Origin: Phycisphaerae bacterium
Lineage (GTDB): Bacteria > Planctomycetota > Phycisphaerae > UBA1845
DNA: 15,831 bases
Assembly (NCBI GenBank): GCA_021604825.1
Contig: BQJS01000108.1
Coordinates: 1-15,831 of the forward strand
Direction: 5' to 3'
Numbering within the stretch: position 1 is the first letter of the stretch; each line of letters starts with the position of its first letter. Below, piece by piece: positions 1 to 7,839 of the stretch. Below the pieces are notes generated by a model. That model did not search any database. It was not told the DNA's origin and saw only the letters and a program-made list of their open reading frames with translations. A program made the position numbers and the translations under genes.

Positions 1-1
1 C

Positions 2-1828
2 AAGGCGCTGTGCGGTTTCATTGCGTCGCTGTTTGTCGTCACCTTGGGATTCGGCGTTTGGATGAGCGTGCTCTACGCGCAAGCCGACAACCTGCGCATT
101 GCCGCCGAGAAGGAAACCAATCGCGCACGTCTTGCCGAGAACGCCCAGCGCGAAGCACGCCAGCAAGCCGAGGACGCCCGCGACAATCTGAAAACGGTCG
201 TCGCGTTTCAGCAGTCCATGCTCAGCACAGTCGAACCGGAGCAAATGGGAAAGAACGTTGTCAGCGACCTGACCGACCAGATTCGAAATTCGCTAACTGA
301 CCAAAACTCCAATGGAGTTGAAAACGAAAAAACGCTGACGGCATTTGAAGCGCTGACGGCAAGTGTCAACTCAACCGATCTGGCGTTGAAGATACTTGAC
401 GAGAACCTCCTGGCGCTGGCTGTTGAAACCATCCCGAGAGATTTTGCAGATCAACCCGTAGTGGCGGCCGCATTGCGTCAATCGATAGGCGACACCTATC
501 GGGCGCTTGGGTTGTACGCTGCCGCGCGCGAGCAATTCCAACTGGCGATTGAGGTTCGTCGCGCGGAACTCGGCGACAACGATCCCGCCACGTTTCAAAC
601 GCTCTCATCGATGGGGTCCGTTCTCAGAAACCTCGGCAACTATCCGGAGGCTGAGACCTACGAGCGCGAAGCTCTGGAAGGGCGACGGCGCGTCTTGGGC
701 AATGATCATCCCGACACGCTCAGTTCGATCGACGATTTGGGATTGCTACTGCATCACATGGGTCGATACGACGATGCGGAGGTTTACTATCGAGAAGCGC
801 TCAAGGGCCGCCAGAAAGTCATCGGCGCTGATCATCCCGATACACTGGATTCACGAAGCAACCTCGTTCAGCTGCTCGTGTCATTGGAAAAACTCGACGA
901 GGCGTACCCGCTTGCGCTCGAAACTCTCGACGCGATTCGCCTTATGCACGGTGACGACAGCAAACACACGATCTTGGCGATGCACAACCTCAGCTATTTG
1001 CTGAAGATGATGGGCAAGTATGAGGATGCGGAAAAATACGCGCGAGACGCGTTGGCCGGTTTCCGCCGCGTTATGGGCGACGATCATCCCAACACCATCT
1101 CGAGCATGACCCATCTCGGATTGCTGCTGCGCGAAGTCAACAAATTCGACGAGGCGAAGAAATACATCGCCGAAACGTTGGAGCGCAATCGCCGCATCCT
1201 GGGCGACAATCATCCGTCCACCCTGAACTCGGTCAGCGACATGGGGTTGATTCTCGAAACCATGGGCGACCTCGAAGGGGCCGAACCATACTACCGAGAG
1301 TCGCTGGAAGGCACGCGCCGCAGTTTGGGAAACGATCACCCCAACACGTTGTCGGGCATCAGCAACCTGGCCTACCTGCTGCAATCGATGGGCAAACTCG
1401 ATGAGTCAGAACGCCTATATCGCGAGGCCCTCGATGGCTGCCGTCGCGTTCTCGGCAACGAACATCCGCAGACCTTGCAGGCGGTGTTCGACGTGTCGGT
1501 CATCTTGCGCCAAACCGACCGATTGCAAGAGGCGAAAGCACTGGGTGCCGAGGCAGTTCGAGGCGCAAGGGAGACGTTTCCCCGGGCGGTCCCGCATTTC
1601 CTAGCCGGTCATGGAAAAACGTTGCTCGAAGCCGGTGACTTCGCCGCAGCGCGAACCGCTTTACTTGAGGCGCTGAAAGTTTTCGAATCAACATTCAGCG
1701 CCACCCATCACCGGACGGTTGAGGTAATACAATCGCTGGTCCGGCTGTACACAAAATGGAATGCAGACGAACCGAATCGTGGACACGATGTCGAATTGGC
1801 GAAGTGGAAAGAAGCGTTATCAGAGTGA
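2..1828 (+). CDS. TPR protein, C-terminal part of a probable membrane-anchored Ser/Thr kinase (5' end outside window)
   Basis: The frame is open from the first bases, so the true start lies upstream. The first codons encode a hydrophobic membrane helix (ALCGFIASLFVVTLGFGVW), then a charged coiled-coil-like stretch (ENAQREARQQAEDARDN), then a long TPR array. About eight TPR units follow at an exact 42-residue period, each carrying an LG(N/D)(D/N)HPxTL signature typical of kinesin-light-chain-type TPRs (roughly positions 565-1700). In planctomycetes this order (membrane helix, coiled coil, KLC TPRs) commonly forms the extracytoplasmic C-terminus of PASTA-less Ser/Thr protein kinases. The kinase domain itself is not in the window, so that assignment is inference. 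TPRs usually bind protein partners. The stop is TGA at 1826. An adenylate cyclase or plain TPR protein with the same tail is the alternative. Confidence 0.85.
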   Translation, partial: KALCGFIASLFVVTLGFGVWMSVLYAQADNLRIAAEKETNRARLAENAQREARQQAEDARDNLKTVVAFQQSMLSTVEPEQMGKNVVSDLTDQIRNSLTDQNSNGVENEKTLTAFEALTASVNSTDLALKILDENLLALAVETIPRDFADQPVVAAALRQSIGDTYRALGLYAAAREQFQLAIEVRRAELGDNDPATFQTLSSMGSVLRNLGNYPEAETYEREALEGRRRVLGNDHPDTLSSIDDLGLLLHHMGRYDDAEVYYREALKGRQKVIGADHPDTLDSRSNLVQLLVSLEKLDEAYPLALETLDAIRLMHGDDSKHTILAMHNLSYLLKMMGKYEDAEKYARDALAGFRRVMGDDHPNTISSMTHLGLLLREVNKFDEAKKYIAETLERNRRILGDNHPSTLNSVSDMGLILETMGDLEGAEPYYRESLEGTRRSLGNDHPNTLSGISNLAYLLQSMGKLDESERLYREALDGCRRVLGNEHPQTLQAVFDVSVILRQTDRLQEAKALGAEAVRGARETFPRAVPHFLAGHGKTLLEAGDFAAARTALLEALKVFESTFSATHHRTVEVIQSLVRLYTKWNADEPNRGHDVELAKWKEALSE

Positions 1829-2085
1829 AAGCGCGATTGATTGCGCCAATATTTCGGGACGCAGTGTTTCAAAGGTACCTGGCGAGACAGCGGAATGTGA
1901 ATACCGTCAGGATGGTACAAACCGTGTCATCGGATCGCAGAAGCGCAGCAAGACCACGTTTTCGATCTTTAGTGGGTTCGATCACACGGGCACCAACAAG
2001 CGATGGAACGGCAAAAGCATAACGGCGCATTTCACCCTTAGGGGAAGTCGTTGGCGGATTGAGTCGTTGGATATTGGGGTTTTTT

Positions 2086-2547
2086 ATGGGGTTGTATAGA
2101 CGCCAAAAAATCGAGAACTGGGTTAGCGATTTCTGTGGCTCGGACGCCGCACGATCGTTGTCCAGTGGCACGCGCGAGTATGCGCCGGAATTGTTGACGA
2201 GTTTTCTCGTGGCGGCGTGTGAGGCTCGCGACGTTGAGCCGGAGGACATCGAGGAGCCTGATCTTAAGCCCGCGCTTTTGAAGTTGGCCCGATTGCAGCT
2301 GCCCGGGAGCGTTAAGTCTGAAGTCCCCATGCTGTGCGGCGCGATGCTGGCGGATCTGGAAGCTCAAGGACGGCTAAGCGACGGAAGGATGCTTGGTGCA
2401 TACGTCCGCGCATTAAAAGATGCATTCGCCGAAACTGCCGCAGGCAAACCCCAGCCGATAAAGCGCCCCGGCAGCCGCATTGGTCGCAACGACCCCTGTC
2501 CGTGCGGCAGTGGAAAAAAGTACAAGAAATGTTGCGGAAACGACTGA
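2086..2547 (+). CDS. SEC-C motif zinc-binding protein
   Basis: A protein of about 153 residues. The last ~20 residues form a SEC-C motif ([17 protein letters not shown]), the four-ligand zinc motif also found at the SecA C-terminus, where it contacts SecB and ribosomes. The preceding ~130 residues are mostly helical and acidic, and I do not recognise the family. ATG 2086 was chosen because it is the first ATG; an in-frame TTG at 2059 would add nine residues. GGGG stands about 7 bases upstream of the ATG but is not a convincing ribosome site. The gene stands alone after a 257-base gap. Function cannot be given beyond zinc binding. Confidence 0.7.
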   Translation: MGLYRRQKIENWVSDFCGSDAARSLSSGTREYAPELLTSFLVAACEARDVEPEDIEEPDLKPALLKLARLQLPGSVKSEVPMLCGAMLADLEAQGRLSDGRMLGAYVRALKDAFAETAAGKPQPIKRPGSRIGRNDPCPCGSGKKYKKCCGND

Positions 2548-2643
2548 TGCCTTAAGAAGGCCACGGGCGATCAGATCAAACAGTGAGACATGTGGCGGCT
2601 GAGACACGACTGTCGAGGAAATCTTCCAGTTGGGGCGAGTTGA

Positions 2644-3225
2644 ATGAGCACGTTATCCAGAGACGCACGGGTGATGAAGATCACTGAGAAATGGATCAAG
2701 ACTGTCGTGGTTGATCATGATTTCTGTCCATTCGCAGGACGTGAACTAGAAGCCGGGAGCATCGCGATGCGCGTGCTGGAACAGGGCACGGATGGGGCAT
2801 GTTGCGATGCCATGTTGGATGTGCTTCGTGGCATGGATAGCGACGAGACCATAGAGACCACCTTGCTCATTCTTATCGACAGCCACAGTGACTTTGAAGA
2901 GTATCTCGATTTGGTCGGTTATGCGGAGTCCTTTTTAGAATCGAATGGATATGACGACGTTTACCAGCTGGCCAGTTTCCACCCGGACTACTGCTTTGCC
3001 GATTCGTCGCAGGATGATGCCGCTAACTATACAAATCGATCACCGTATCCAATGATTCACATTCTGCGGGCTGCCAGCGTTGCAAAAGCCATCGAGCAGC
3101 ATCCGGATACGATGGCCATACCGGAGAGGAATATCAGGGTGGCCCGCGAGTTGGGCGTGGATACCCTCAAAGCGTTGCTCGATCAGTGTTGGTTGGATGA
3201 ATCGGGAAATCGCCTCGAAATCTGA
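2644..3225 (+). CDS. DUF1415 family protein
   Basis: A 193-residue soluble protein that matches DUF1415 in length and conserved stretches: an N-terminal WIKTVVVDHDFCPFA block, a central YQLASFHPDYCFA block, and an ANYTNRSPYPMIHILR block. The family is widespread in proteobacteria and other bacteria and has no established activity. The conserved Cys and His residues (DFCPFA, FHPDYCF) suggest metal or redox chemistry, which is only inference. ATG 2644 is preceded by a GGGGCGAG stretch that can serve as ribosome site; the alternative is ATG 2674. It stands about 96 bases after the SEC-C gene and may share its transcript. Confidence 0.8.
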   Translation: MSTLSRDARVMKITEKWIKTVVVDHDFCPFAGRELEAGSIAMRVLEQGTDGACCDAMLDVLRGMDSDETIETTLLILIDSHSDFEEYLDLVGYAESFLESNGYDDVYQLASFHPDYCFADSSQDDAANYTNRSPYPMIHILRAASVAKAIEQHPDTMAIPERNIRVARELGVDTLKALLDQCWLDESGNRLEI

Positions 3226-3345
3226 GATCAAGTTCAGATAGGTTTCACGGATGACGCCAAAACGATACGCACGATAAACACCCGCCCCTCTGCCCTAGGC
3301 GGAGCTCATCACGGCACCATCTGGCCTTGCCAGTCAAGCCCGAAG

Positions 3346-3909
3346 TCAACCTCGAGCAGCCAGACTTCGTTGCCGGTGGGCTTCGAACAGGCACACGCCG
3401 GTGGCAACCGAAACGTTCAGGCACTCGACCGCGCCGGACATCGGAATCCGCACGAGTTCGTCGCAGTGCTCAAGCGTCAGTCGGCGCATGCCGGAGCCTT
3501 CGAATCCCATCACCAATGCCAGCGGACCGGTCAGATCGCAGTCGTAAAGCGTTCCCTTGGCTTCGTCCGCAGTACCGATGATTCGGATGCCGTCATCCTG
3601 CAACTCGCCAAGCGTGCGCGCCAAATTGGTGACCTGGACGAACGGGACATGCTCCGCTCCCCCAGCAGCCACCCGTCGTACGGTGTCGGTCAAGGAGACG
3701 GCGCGCCGCTTCGGTGCAATGACGGCGTGTACCCCGACTGCATCCGCAGTGCGGAGACAGGCTCCCAGGTTGTGCGGATCCTGCACTTGGTCGAGGACCA
3801 GCAGCAGCGGCGCGTCAGTCTTTTTAAGCAGCGCGTACAGATCACTTTCACTGCGCGGGACGGCTGCAGCGGAAGAGTGGACGTGTTTGGCCGCCATCGG
3901 CGTTTTCAT
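3346..3909 (-). CDS. rlmB: RlmB/TrmH-family 2'-O-ribose RNA methyltransferase, SPOUT domain only
   Basis: A SpoU/TrmH methyltransferase closely resembling RlmB, which 2'-O-methylates G2251 of 23S rRNA using SAM. All SPOUT signatures are present in order: [15 protein letters not shown] (motif 1), the [11 protein letters not shown] cofactor-knot motif 2, and [17 protein letters not shown] motif 3. From about residue 15 onward the sequence runs parallel to E. coli RlmB from memory. The product is about 187 residues against ~243 for E. coli RlmB: the N-terminal L30e-like RNA-binding domain is missing, and the upstream minus-strand frames to 4267 show nothing like it. ATG 3909 was chosen; ATG 3897 and TTG 3927 are alternatives. 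It could be a natural SPOUT-only paralog or a 5'-truncated gene. Confidence 0.8.
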   Translation of the reverse strand: MKTPMAAKHVHSSAAAVPRSESDLYALLKKTDAPLLLVLDQVQDPHNLGACLRTADAVGVHAVIAPKRRAVSLTDTVRRVAAGGAEHVPFVQVTNLARTLGELQDDGIRIIGTADEAKGTLYDCDLTGPLALVMGFEGSGMRRLTLEHCDELVRIPMSGAVECLNVSVATGVCLFEAHRQRSLAARG

Positions 3910-4250
3910 TCTCTGTCGTCTACCCAAGTGTTAGCCCTCTGTTGGTGTTTATCAGATGTCGCTCAAAATCGCTCGCGGTCAAAACAATCGATCCGGTAAA
4001 TGCCAGTCGATCTGGCAAGGCGTGCGCCCACCCCTCTCGGCATCGCAGAACAGAAATTGCTACCCCACATTCAACCCCAAGCGGAGGGAGCGTTCCCAAC
4101 CCCGTTCTGATGTGGGTGGCTTGGGTTGAATGGTTGTAGGAATCCTGAGTAGGGCGGCGGCTAACCAGTCTGAACCATTGGTCGTGGGCATAAATCTTCG
4201 CAATGAAGTAAACGATTCTGAAAAGCATGTTCGGTTTTTTTGTGATCTGA
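3910..4250. other. Intergenic stretch, 341 bases, no supported gene
   Basis: This lies between the start of the rlmB-like gene and the stop of the HAF-repeat gene, both on the minus strand. Open frames here carry no recognisable motif and no good ribosome site. In particular there is no RlmB-type N-terminal domain. The only structure I see is the inverted repeat at 4068-4132. Confidence 0.6.
4068..4132. repeat. Long-loop inverted repeat
   Basis: Arm CATTCAACCCCAAG (4068-4081) and arm CTTGGGTTGAATG (4120-4132) are reverse complements apart from one extra C. The intervening loop is 38 bases. A second possible pairing, CCCACAT (4064-4070) with ATGTGGG (4110-4116), partly competes with the first. 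No T-run follows on either strand, so it does not look like an intrinsic terminator. Possible identities are an RNA structure, a remnant of a small mobile or REP-like element, or a protein-binding site. Confidence 0.55.
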
Positions 4251-5414
4251 CTAACGGCGCATTCCATGCCGTTTTCTGGTCATGAGAAAGCCGCTCAGGC
4301 AAAGAAGCGGCAAAAGCGCAGGCTCCGGTAGGTTGACGATCCATCCTTCGGTTTTTGTGCCGCCAACATCAAAGGTATGGTAACCGTGCCCTACGATTGT
4401 CAGTCCGTCGGCGGAGATACCATTGGCACCAGCCAATTCCCAACCAGTCAGGTCGATGCCGTAGTCATTCTCCAATACATCTTGCAGCGGACGCATCCCG
4501 TTGACGGCATCCCAGATGAATGCCCCGTTGAAAATACTCATTCCAACTACAACGCTGCCGTCCGCCGAAACGTCGTTCGCAACGCTACCAAAAACGCCGC
4601 CGGGAAGGTCGCCCAATCCAACCATCCCGCCGTCCTCTGTCCACCGAAACGCTTCCGATCCGATGTTGGACTCACTTGTGCCAATGACAACGGAACCGTC
4701 TGAGGACATTGCCCGCGCCGAGCTTCTGAAAATACCACCGGGCAAGTCACCCAATCCGATCATCCCTTCACTCGATGACCACATGAATGCTTCCGTTCCC
4801 AAAGTTGATCCACTCGCGCCGACGACCTTGGAACCATCCGAAGAAACGGCGTTCGCTTCGCTAAAAGAACTTCCGCCGGGAAGCTCGCCCAAACCAACCA
4901 TTCCATCGCCAGCCGTCCATCGAAATGCTTCGCCGCCAGATGCGATGTTGCTTCTACCCACGACGACGGAACCATCTGCGGACACCCCTTCAGCAGCGCT
5001 ATAACCACTACCACCGGGGAGATAGCCCATGCCAGCCATCCCTCCACCCGGCGTCCACCTAAACGCTTCAAAACCAGAGGCCGTATCTCCATATCCAACG
5101 ATGACATTGCCGTCGGCCGATACGCCTCTCGCCATGGTTCTGGGAGGACCACCCGGTAGGGTTCCCAATCCAACCATTCCTCCGTCCGAGGTCCAACGAA
5201 ACACTTCTCTTGATGCTGCGGTATTGCCTTGACCGACAACGACAGTGCCGTCTGCGGATACGGCGTTTGCTCGGCTTCGAAACTGACCACCGGGAAGGTC
5301 ACCTAAACCTTGGAAACTCGCCGAGGCCCCAGCCAAAGCAACTGGAGCTACGAAAAGGAAAGTTACAAACAAGACACCAGTTTTGAAGTACTTGAAGATG
5401 TTCGAATCGATCAT
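4251..5414 (-). CDS. HAF-repeat extracellular protein with PEP-CTERM sorting signal
   Basis: Starts at ATG 5414, seven bases after a GGAG ribosome site (5421-5424). An N-terminal signal peptide (hydrophobic GVLFVTFLFVAPVALA, cleavage after ALA) is followed by six repeats of the HAF extracellular type. The first five are exactly 46 residues each with the core GLG-LPGG...VSADG-VVVG...AFRWT...GM; the sixth is shortened. A final degenerate repeat contains GISADGLTIVGHG. The C-terminus is a PEP-CTERM tag: NLPEPA, a short hydrophobic helix, then a basic tail (RKRHGMRR). In exosortase systems that tag directs export and processing at the cell envelope. The product is about 387 residues. Its role is probably surface or matrix display; no enzyme motif is visible. 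No exosortase gene is in the window. Confidence 0.88.
   Translation of the reverse strand: MIDSNIFKYFKTGVLFVTFLFVAPVALAGASASFQGLGDLPGGQFRSRANAVSADGTVVVGQGNTAASREVFRWTSDGGMVGLGTLPGGPPRTMARGVSADGNVIVGYGDTASGFEAFRWTPGGGMAGMGYLPGGSGYSAAEGVSADGSVVVGRSNIASGGEAFRWTAGDGMVGLGELPGGSSFSEANAVSSDGSKVVGASGSTLGTEAFMWSSSEGMIGLGDLPGGIFRSSARAMSSDGSVVIGTSESNIGSEAFRWTEDGGMVGLGDLPGGVFGSVANDVSADGSVVVGMSIFNGAFIWDAVNGMRPLQDVLENDYGIDLTGWELAGANGISADGLTIVGHGYHTFDVGGTKTEGWIVNLPEPALLPLLCLSGFLMTRKRHGMRR
4490..5309. repeat. Tandem 138-bp coding repeats (HAF units)
   Basis: Within the HAF-repeat gene, five in-frame units of 138 bases (46 codons) run back to back from about 5309 downward, with a sixth shorter unit ending near 4490. 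Unit copies have diverged at the DNA level but keep the encoded LPGG, SADG, VVG and FRWT positions. Such arrays can expand or contract by recombination. Confidence 0.75.
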
Positions 5415-5427
5415 GATGATCTCCAAC

Positions 5428-5470
5428 AAAAAAAGAGAGTCCGCCAGAGTTTTTCCAGCGCCTCTCTCTT
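5428..5470 (-). promoter_or_regulatory. Possible attenuator hairpin in the leader of the HAF-repeat gene
   Basis: Read on the minus strand, AAGAGAG (5470-5464) can pair with CTCTCTT (5439-5433), and a run of T residues follows directly (to 5428), just ahead of the GGAG ribosome site. The 24-base loop makes the stem weak, so this is a tentative terminator-like element. Confidence 0.3.
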
Positions 5471-5532
5471 CCCTGTTGGCAGAACTGTCGGTGCCAAGCG
5501 GTGAGGCTTGAGTTCCGTCCAATTCTCCGGTC

Positions 5533-5561
5533 AGTATAGCGAGTTGATTGCCAGCACTCAA
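5533..5561 (-). promoter_or_regulatory. Candidate sigma-70-type promoter for the HAF-repeat gene
   Basis: On the minus strand, TTGAGT (5561-5556) is separated by 17 bases from TATACT (5538-5533): 4/6 and 5/6 matches to the -35 and -10 consensus. It would give a leader of about 110 bases before ATG 5414. Confidence 0.45.
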
Positions 5562-5632
5562 TGGAGGACGGTCACGCATTCAACCGATTCGCACCAAACT
5601 CCTCGCATTGGTAAGATCGAAGCCGCACATCT

Positions 5633-5646
5633 AATTCATATGAATT
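5633..5646. promoter_or_regulatory. Perfect 14-bp palindrome just upstream of the beta-propeller gene
   Basis: AATTCATATGAATT is a perfect palindrome ending seven bases before ATG 5654 in the divergent intergenic region. Its position over the likely leader or start region suits a repressor operator, or an RNA hairpin that affects translation. No regulator gene is adjacent. Confidence 0.4.
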
Positions 5647-5653
5647 GAGCGAT

Positions 5654-7000
5654 ATGCACAAGTGGGCAAAAAGACTAGGTGGTCTGACGCTTATGTTCGC
5701 AATGGTATCCGTCGCGTCATATGCGGATGGGGTTGATGACCAAGCTGCAAGCCACTGGCCACAATGGCGCGGACCTCTTGCGACTGGCGTAGCACCACGG
5801 GCCAACCCTCCCACGACCTGGAGTGAAGGTGAGAATATCCGTTGGAAAATTCCGATTCCAGGGTTGGGGCATTCGACTCCGGTCGTGTGGGGTGACCATT
5901 TGTTCGTCACTTCCGCCGAACCTTATGGAGCGCCTTTGACCGCGCCGGCCGACCGCGACCCTGGCGCACATGACAACCTGCCGGCTGACCGAAAGCAACG
6001 ATTCGTGATCAGAGCGATTAACCGCAAGGATGGCTCGAATGCCTGGGAGAAGATTCTTCGCGAGGTTCAACCGCACGAGGGAACGCACGACACCGGGAGT
6101 TGGGCGTCTAGTTCTCCCGTCACCGATGGCAAGCACGTTTATGCCTTTTTTGGCTCGCGTGGGTTGTACTGTCTGACCCTCGATGGCCAACTTGTTTGGG
6201 AAAAGGACTTTGGCGAGATGCAGAGTCGGCACGGACACGGAGAGGGTAGTTCGTCGGCACTGTACAAGAACACGTTGGTGATCAATTGGGATCATCAGGG
6301 TGATTCATTTATCGCGGCGATGAACAACCACACCGGCAAGGAAATTTGGCGACGCCAGCGCGATGAGATTACATCATGGTCGTCGCCGTTAATCGCAGAG
6401 GTCAAAGGTAAACCGCAAGTCATCGTCGCCGCCACCAATTTCGTTCGAGGGTACGATATCGCCACCGGAAAAACGATCTGGAAATGCAACGGTCTTTCGC
6501 GAAACGTCTGCGCCACGCCGATCGTTGCCAACGGGATTGCGTTGGTCACCAACAGCTACGATTGGCAGAAGATGCTCGCGATCGACCTGTCGAAAGCAAC
6601 CGGCGACATCACCGACACGCCGGCGGTCCTCTGGTCGCGCGACAAGCAGACGCCATACGTCCCATCGCCGCTGCTCTACGACGACCACCTGTACTTCACG
6701 TCGCACCTACGCGGCATTTTGACGTGCGTGAACCTCAAAACGGGCAAGACCATCTTCGGCCCAGCCCGCATTCCAAAAGTAACCCAAATATTCGCATCAC
6801 CCGCCGCAGCCGCCGGTAGAATCTACATACCCGACCGAAGAGGAAACATCGCCGTCATCAAACACGGCAGCAAGTTCGAGGTCCTGGCCGTCAACAAACT
6901 AGAAGACGCATTCTCAGCCTCACCGGTCATCGTCGAGAATGAACTATACCTTCGCGGCGAAGAGTTCTTGTATTGCATTGCTGAGCCTTCTGGTGGATAG
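5654..7000 (+). CDS. Secreted PQQ-like (BamB-type) beta-propeller repeat protein
   Basis: A protein of about 448 residues. The first 24 residues form a Sec signal peptide (basic MHKWAKR, hydrophobic core, cleavage after SYA). The mature start carries HWPQWRGP, the usual opening of planctomycete outer-membrane or periplasmic beta-propeller proteins. Propeller blades are seen as repeated 'TGK-IW / L-WEK' endings: AINRKDGSNAWEK, LDGQLVWEKDF, NNHTGKEIWRR, DIATGKTIWKC, NLKTGKTIFG. No catalytic dehydrogenase motif is evident, so a scaffold or binding role is more likely than a PQQ enzyme. ATG 5654 was chosen over TTG 5645. A GAG lies about 5 bases upstream. The stop overlaps the possible starts of the next gene, so the three + genes to 7838 probably form one transcript. 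Confidence 0.85.
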   Translation: MHKWAKRLGGLTLMFAMVSVASYADGVDDQAASHWPQWRGPLATGVAPRANPPTTWSEGENIRWKIPIPGLGHSTPVVWGDHLFVTSAEPYGAPLTAPADRDPGAHDNLPADRKQRFVIRAINRKDGSNAWEKILREVQPHEGTHDTGSWASSSPVTDGKHVYAFFGSRGLYCLTLDGQLVWEKDFGEMQSRHGHGEGSSSALYKNTLVINWDHQGDSFIAAMNNHTGKEIWRRQRDEITSWSSPLIAEVKGKPQVIVAATNFVRGYDIATGKTIWKCNGLSRNVCATPIVANGIALVTNSYDWQKMLAIDLSKATGDITDTPAVLWSRDKQTPYVPSPLLYDDHLYFTSHLRGILTCVNLKTGKTIFGPARIPKVTQIFASPAAAAGRIYIPDRRGNIAVIKHGSKFEVLAVNKLEDAFSASPVIVENELYLRGEEFLYCIAEPSGG

Positions 7001-7028
7001 CGCTCTACTACGGCGCAATAATGGTCAA

Positions 7029-7370
7029 GTGAGACGACGGCGCCAAAAACGACGGGTTCTTGCGTGGCTTGCTATCGGGCTGTGCGTCTGGCTCGTGGTG
7101 ATGTGGATTGACCGGCATTACTTTCCAATCATCAGGTTACTCGAAGTGTCGATTCGGGAGCTTTGCCACATAGTCAAGGAGCTGTACTCACTCCTACTCT
7201 TCGTTTCTGTACCGATCGGGCTGACGGCGTACTGGTTTTGGCGCATGGATCATCTGCCCGAGGGCCAATGTCTGAACTGTGGCTACAACCTGACCGGAAA
7301 CGCCAGCGGGACCTGTCCCGAATGCGGCACGCCGGTACCGCGCGAATCCAAACGCGATCGCCAAAGGTGA
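7029..7370 (+). CDS. Small two-helix membrane protein with C-terminal zinc ribbon (copy 1)
   Basis: With GTG 7029 the product is about 113 residues. A very basic N-terminus (RRRRQKRR) precedes a first membrane helix (VLAWLAIGLCVWLVVMW). A second helix (LYSLLLFVSVPIGLTAYWF) follows, then a four-cysteine ribbon with C81, C84, C96 and C99 in the CxxCGYNLTGN...CPEC arrangement. This ribbon is frequent in planctomycete small membrane proteins of unknown function. The start is uncertain: GTG 6993 would overlap the preceding stop by 8 bases and ATG 6939 by 62. It sits directly after the beta-propeller gene, with three bases to the next gene, so co-transcription is likely. Confidence 0.68.
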   Translation: MRRRRQKRRVLAWLAIGLCVWLVVMWIDRHYFPIIRLLEVSIRELCHIVKELYSLLLFVSVPIGLTAYWFWRMDHLPEGQCLNCGYNLTGNASGTCPECGTPVPRESKRDRQR

Positions 7371-7373
7371 CCC

Positions 7374-7838
7374 ATGCGACGCAAGATCAGAACACTCATG
7401 CTTGTCACCTCGTCGGCCCTGCTGGGTTTCTTGATTGCTGGCGGGCTATATGGTTTCGCGTGGCACCGCGAGTCGTTTAGAACTGGCTCGGAATTGACTG
7501 TTTCGATTTCACGCACGAGCTTCACTTATAATCGCTGGAGATCAATACAGGCCGGTCAGTCGGTTGCCGATCGCGATTGGAACTGGCTCGGCGCGTGGTA
7601 TCACACTTACACTTTTTGGGGCTCGCAGAGAACGAATGTGATCATACCCACATGGATGCTGTTCGTGGTTCTCGGCTCGTATCCGCTGTATGCGTGGGTA
7701 CGTCATGCTCGAACTCGGCAAGTCCGGTGGCGGACAGGCTTGTGCGTCAAGTGCGGCTACGACCTGACGGGTAATGCCACCGGCAAATGTTCCGAATGCG
7801 GCGCGACGGTTGATGGCGAGCAACCAGACGCATGTTGA
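7374..7838 (+). CDS. Small two-helix membrane protein with C-terminal zinc ribbon (copy 2)
   Basis: A 154-residue protein starting at ATG 7374, preceded by AAAGGTG as ribosome site and only three bases after the stop of copy 1. The first membrane helix is near residues 8-28 (basic MRRK ahead of it) and the second near 90-110. Between them is a ~60-residue probably extracytoplasmic segment rich in W and Y. The C-terminal zinc ribbon has C124, C127, C139 and C142 (CVKCGYDLTGN...CSEC). Ribbon and topology match copy 1, but the soluble loops do not, which suggests an old duplication or domain sharing. Function is unknown; the ribbon should face the cytoplasm by the positive-inside rule. Confidence 0.75.
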   Translation: MRRKIRTLMLVTSSALLGFLIAGGLYGFAWHRESFRTGSELTVSISRTSFTYNRWRSIQAGQSVADRDWNWLGAWYHTYTFWGSQRTNVIIPTWMLFVVLGSYPLYAWVRHARTRQVRWRTGLCVKCGYDLTGNATGKCSECGATVDGEQPDAC

Positions 7839-7839
7839 C

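Noticed and set aside
881..1384. 167-codon minus-strand frame
   Set aside because: Antisense shadow of the TPR array.
3288..3304. Small hairpin CTCTGCC-CTA-GGCGGAG as terminator between converging genes
   Set aside because: Only 7 bp with a G-U pair, and no T-run on either strand.
3370..3999. 209-codon plus-strand frame over the rlmB-like gene
   Set aside because: Antisense shadow of a gene with complete SPOUT motifs.
4501..5004. 167-codon plus-strand frame rich in Ser and Pro
   Set aside because: Antisense of the HAF repeats; its periodicity is inherited from them.
4490..5309. CRISPR-like periodicity
   Set aside because: Units are 138-base diverged coding repeats without conserved short repeats and unique spacers; no cas genes nearby. 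The 18-bp array at 8527 has no spacers either.
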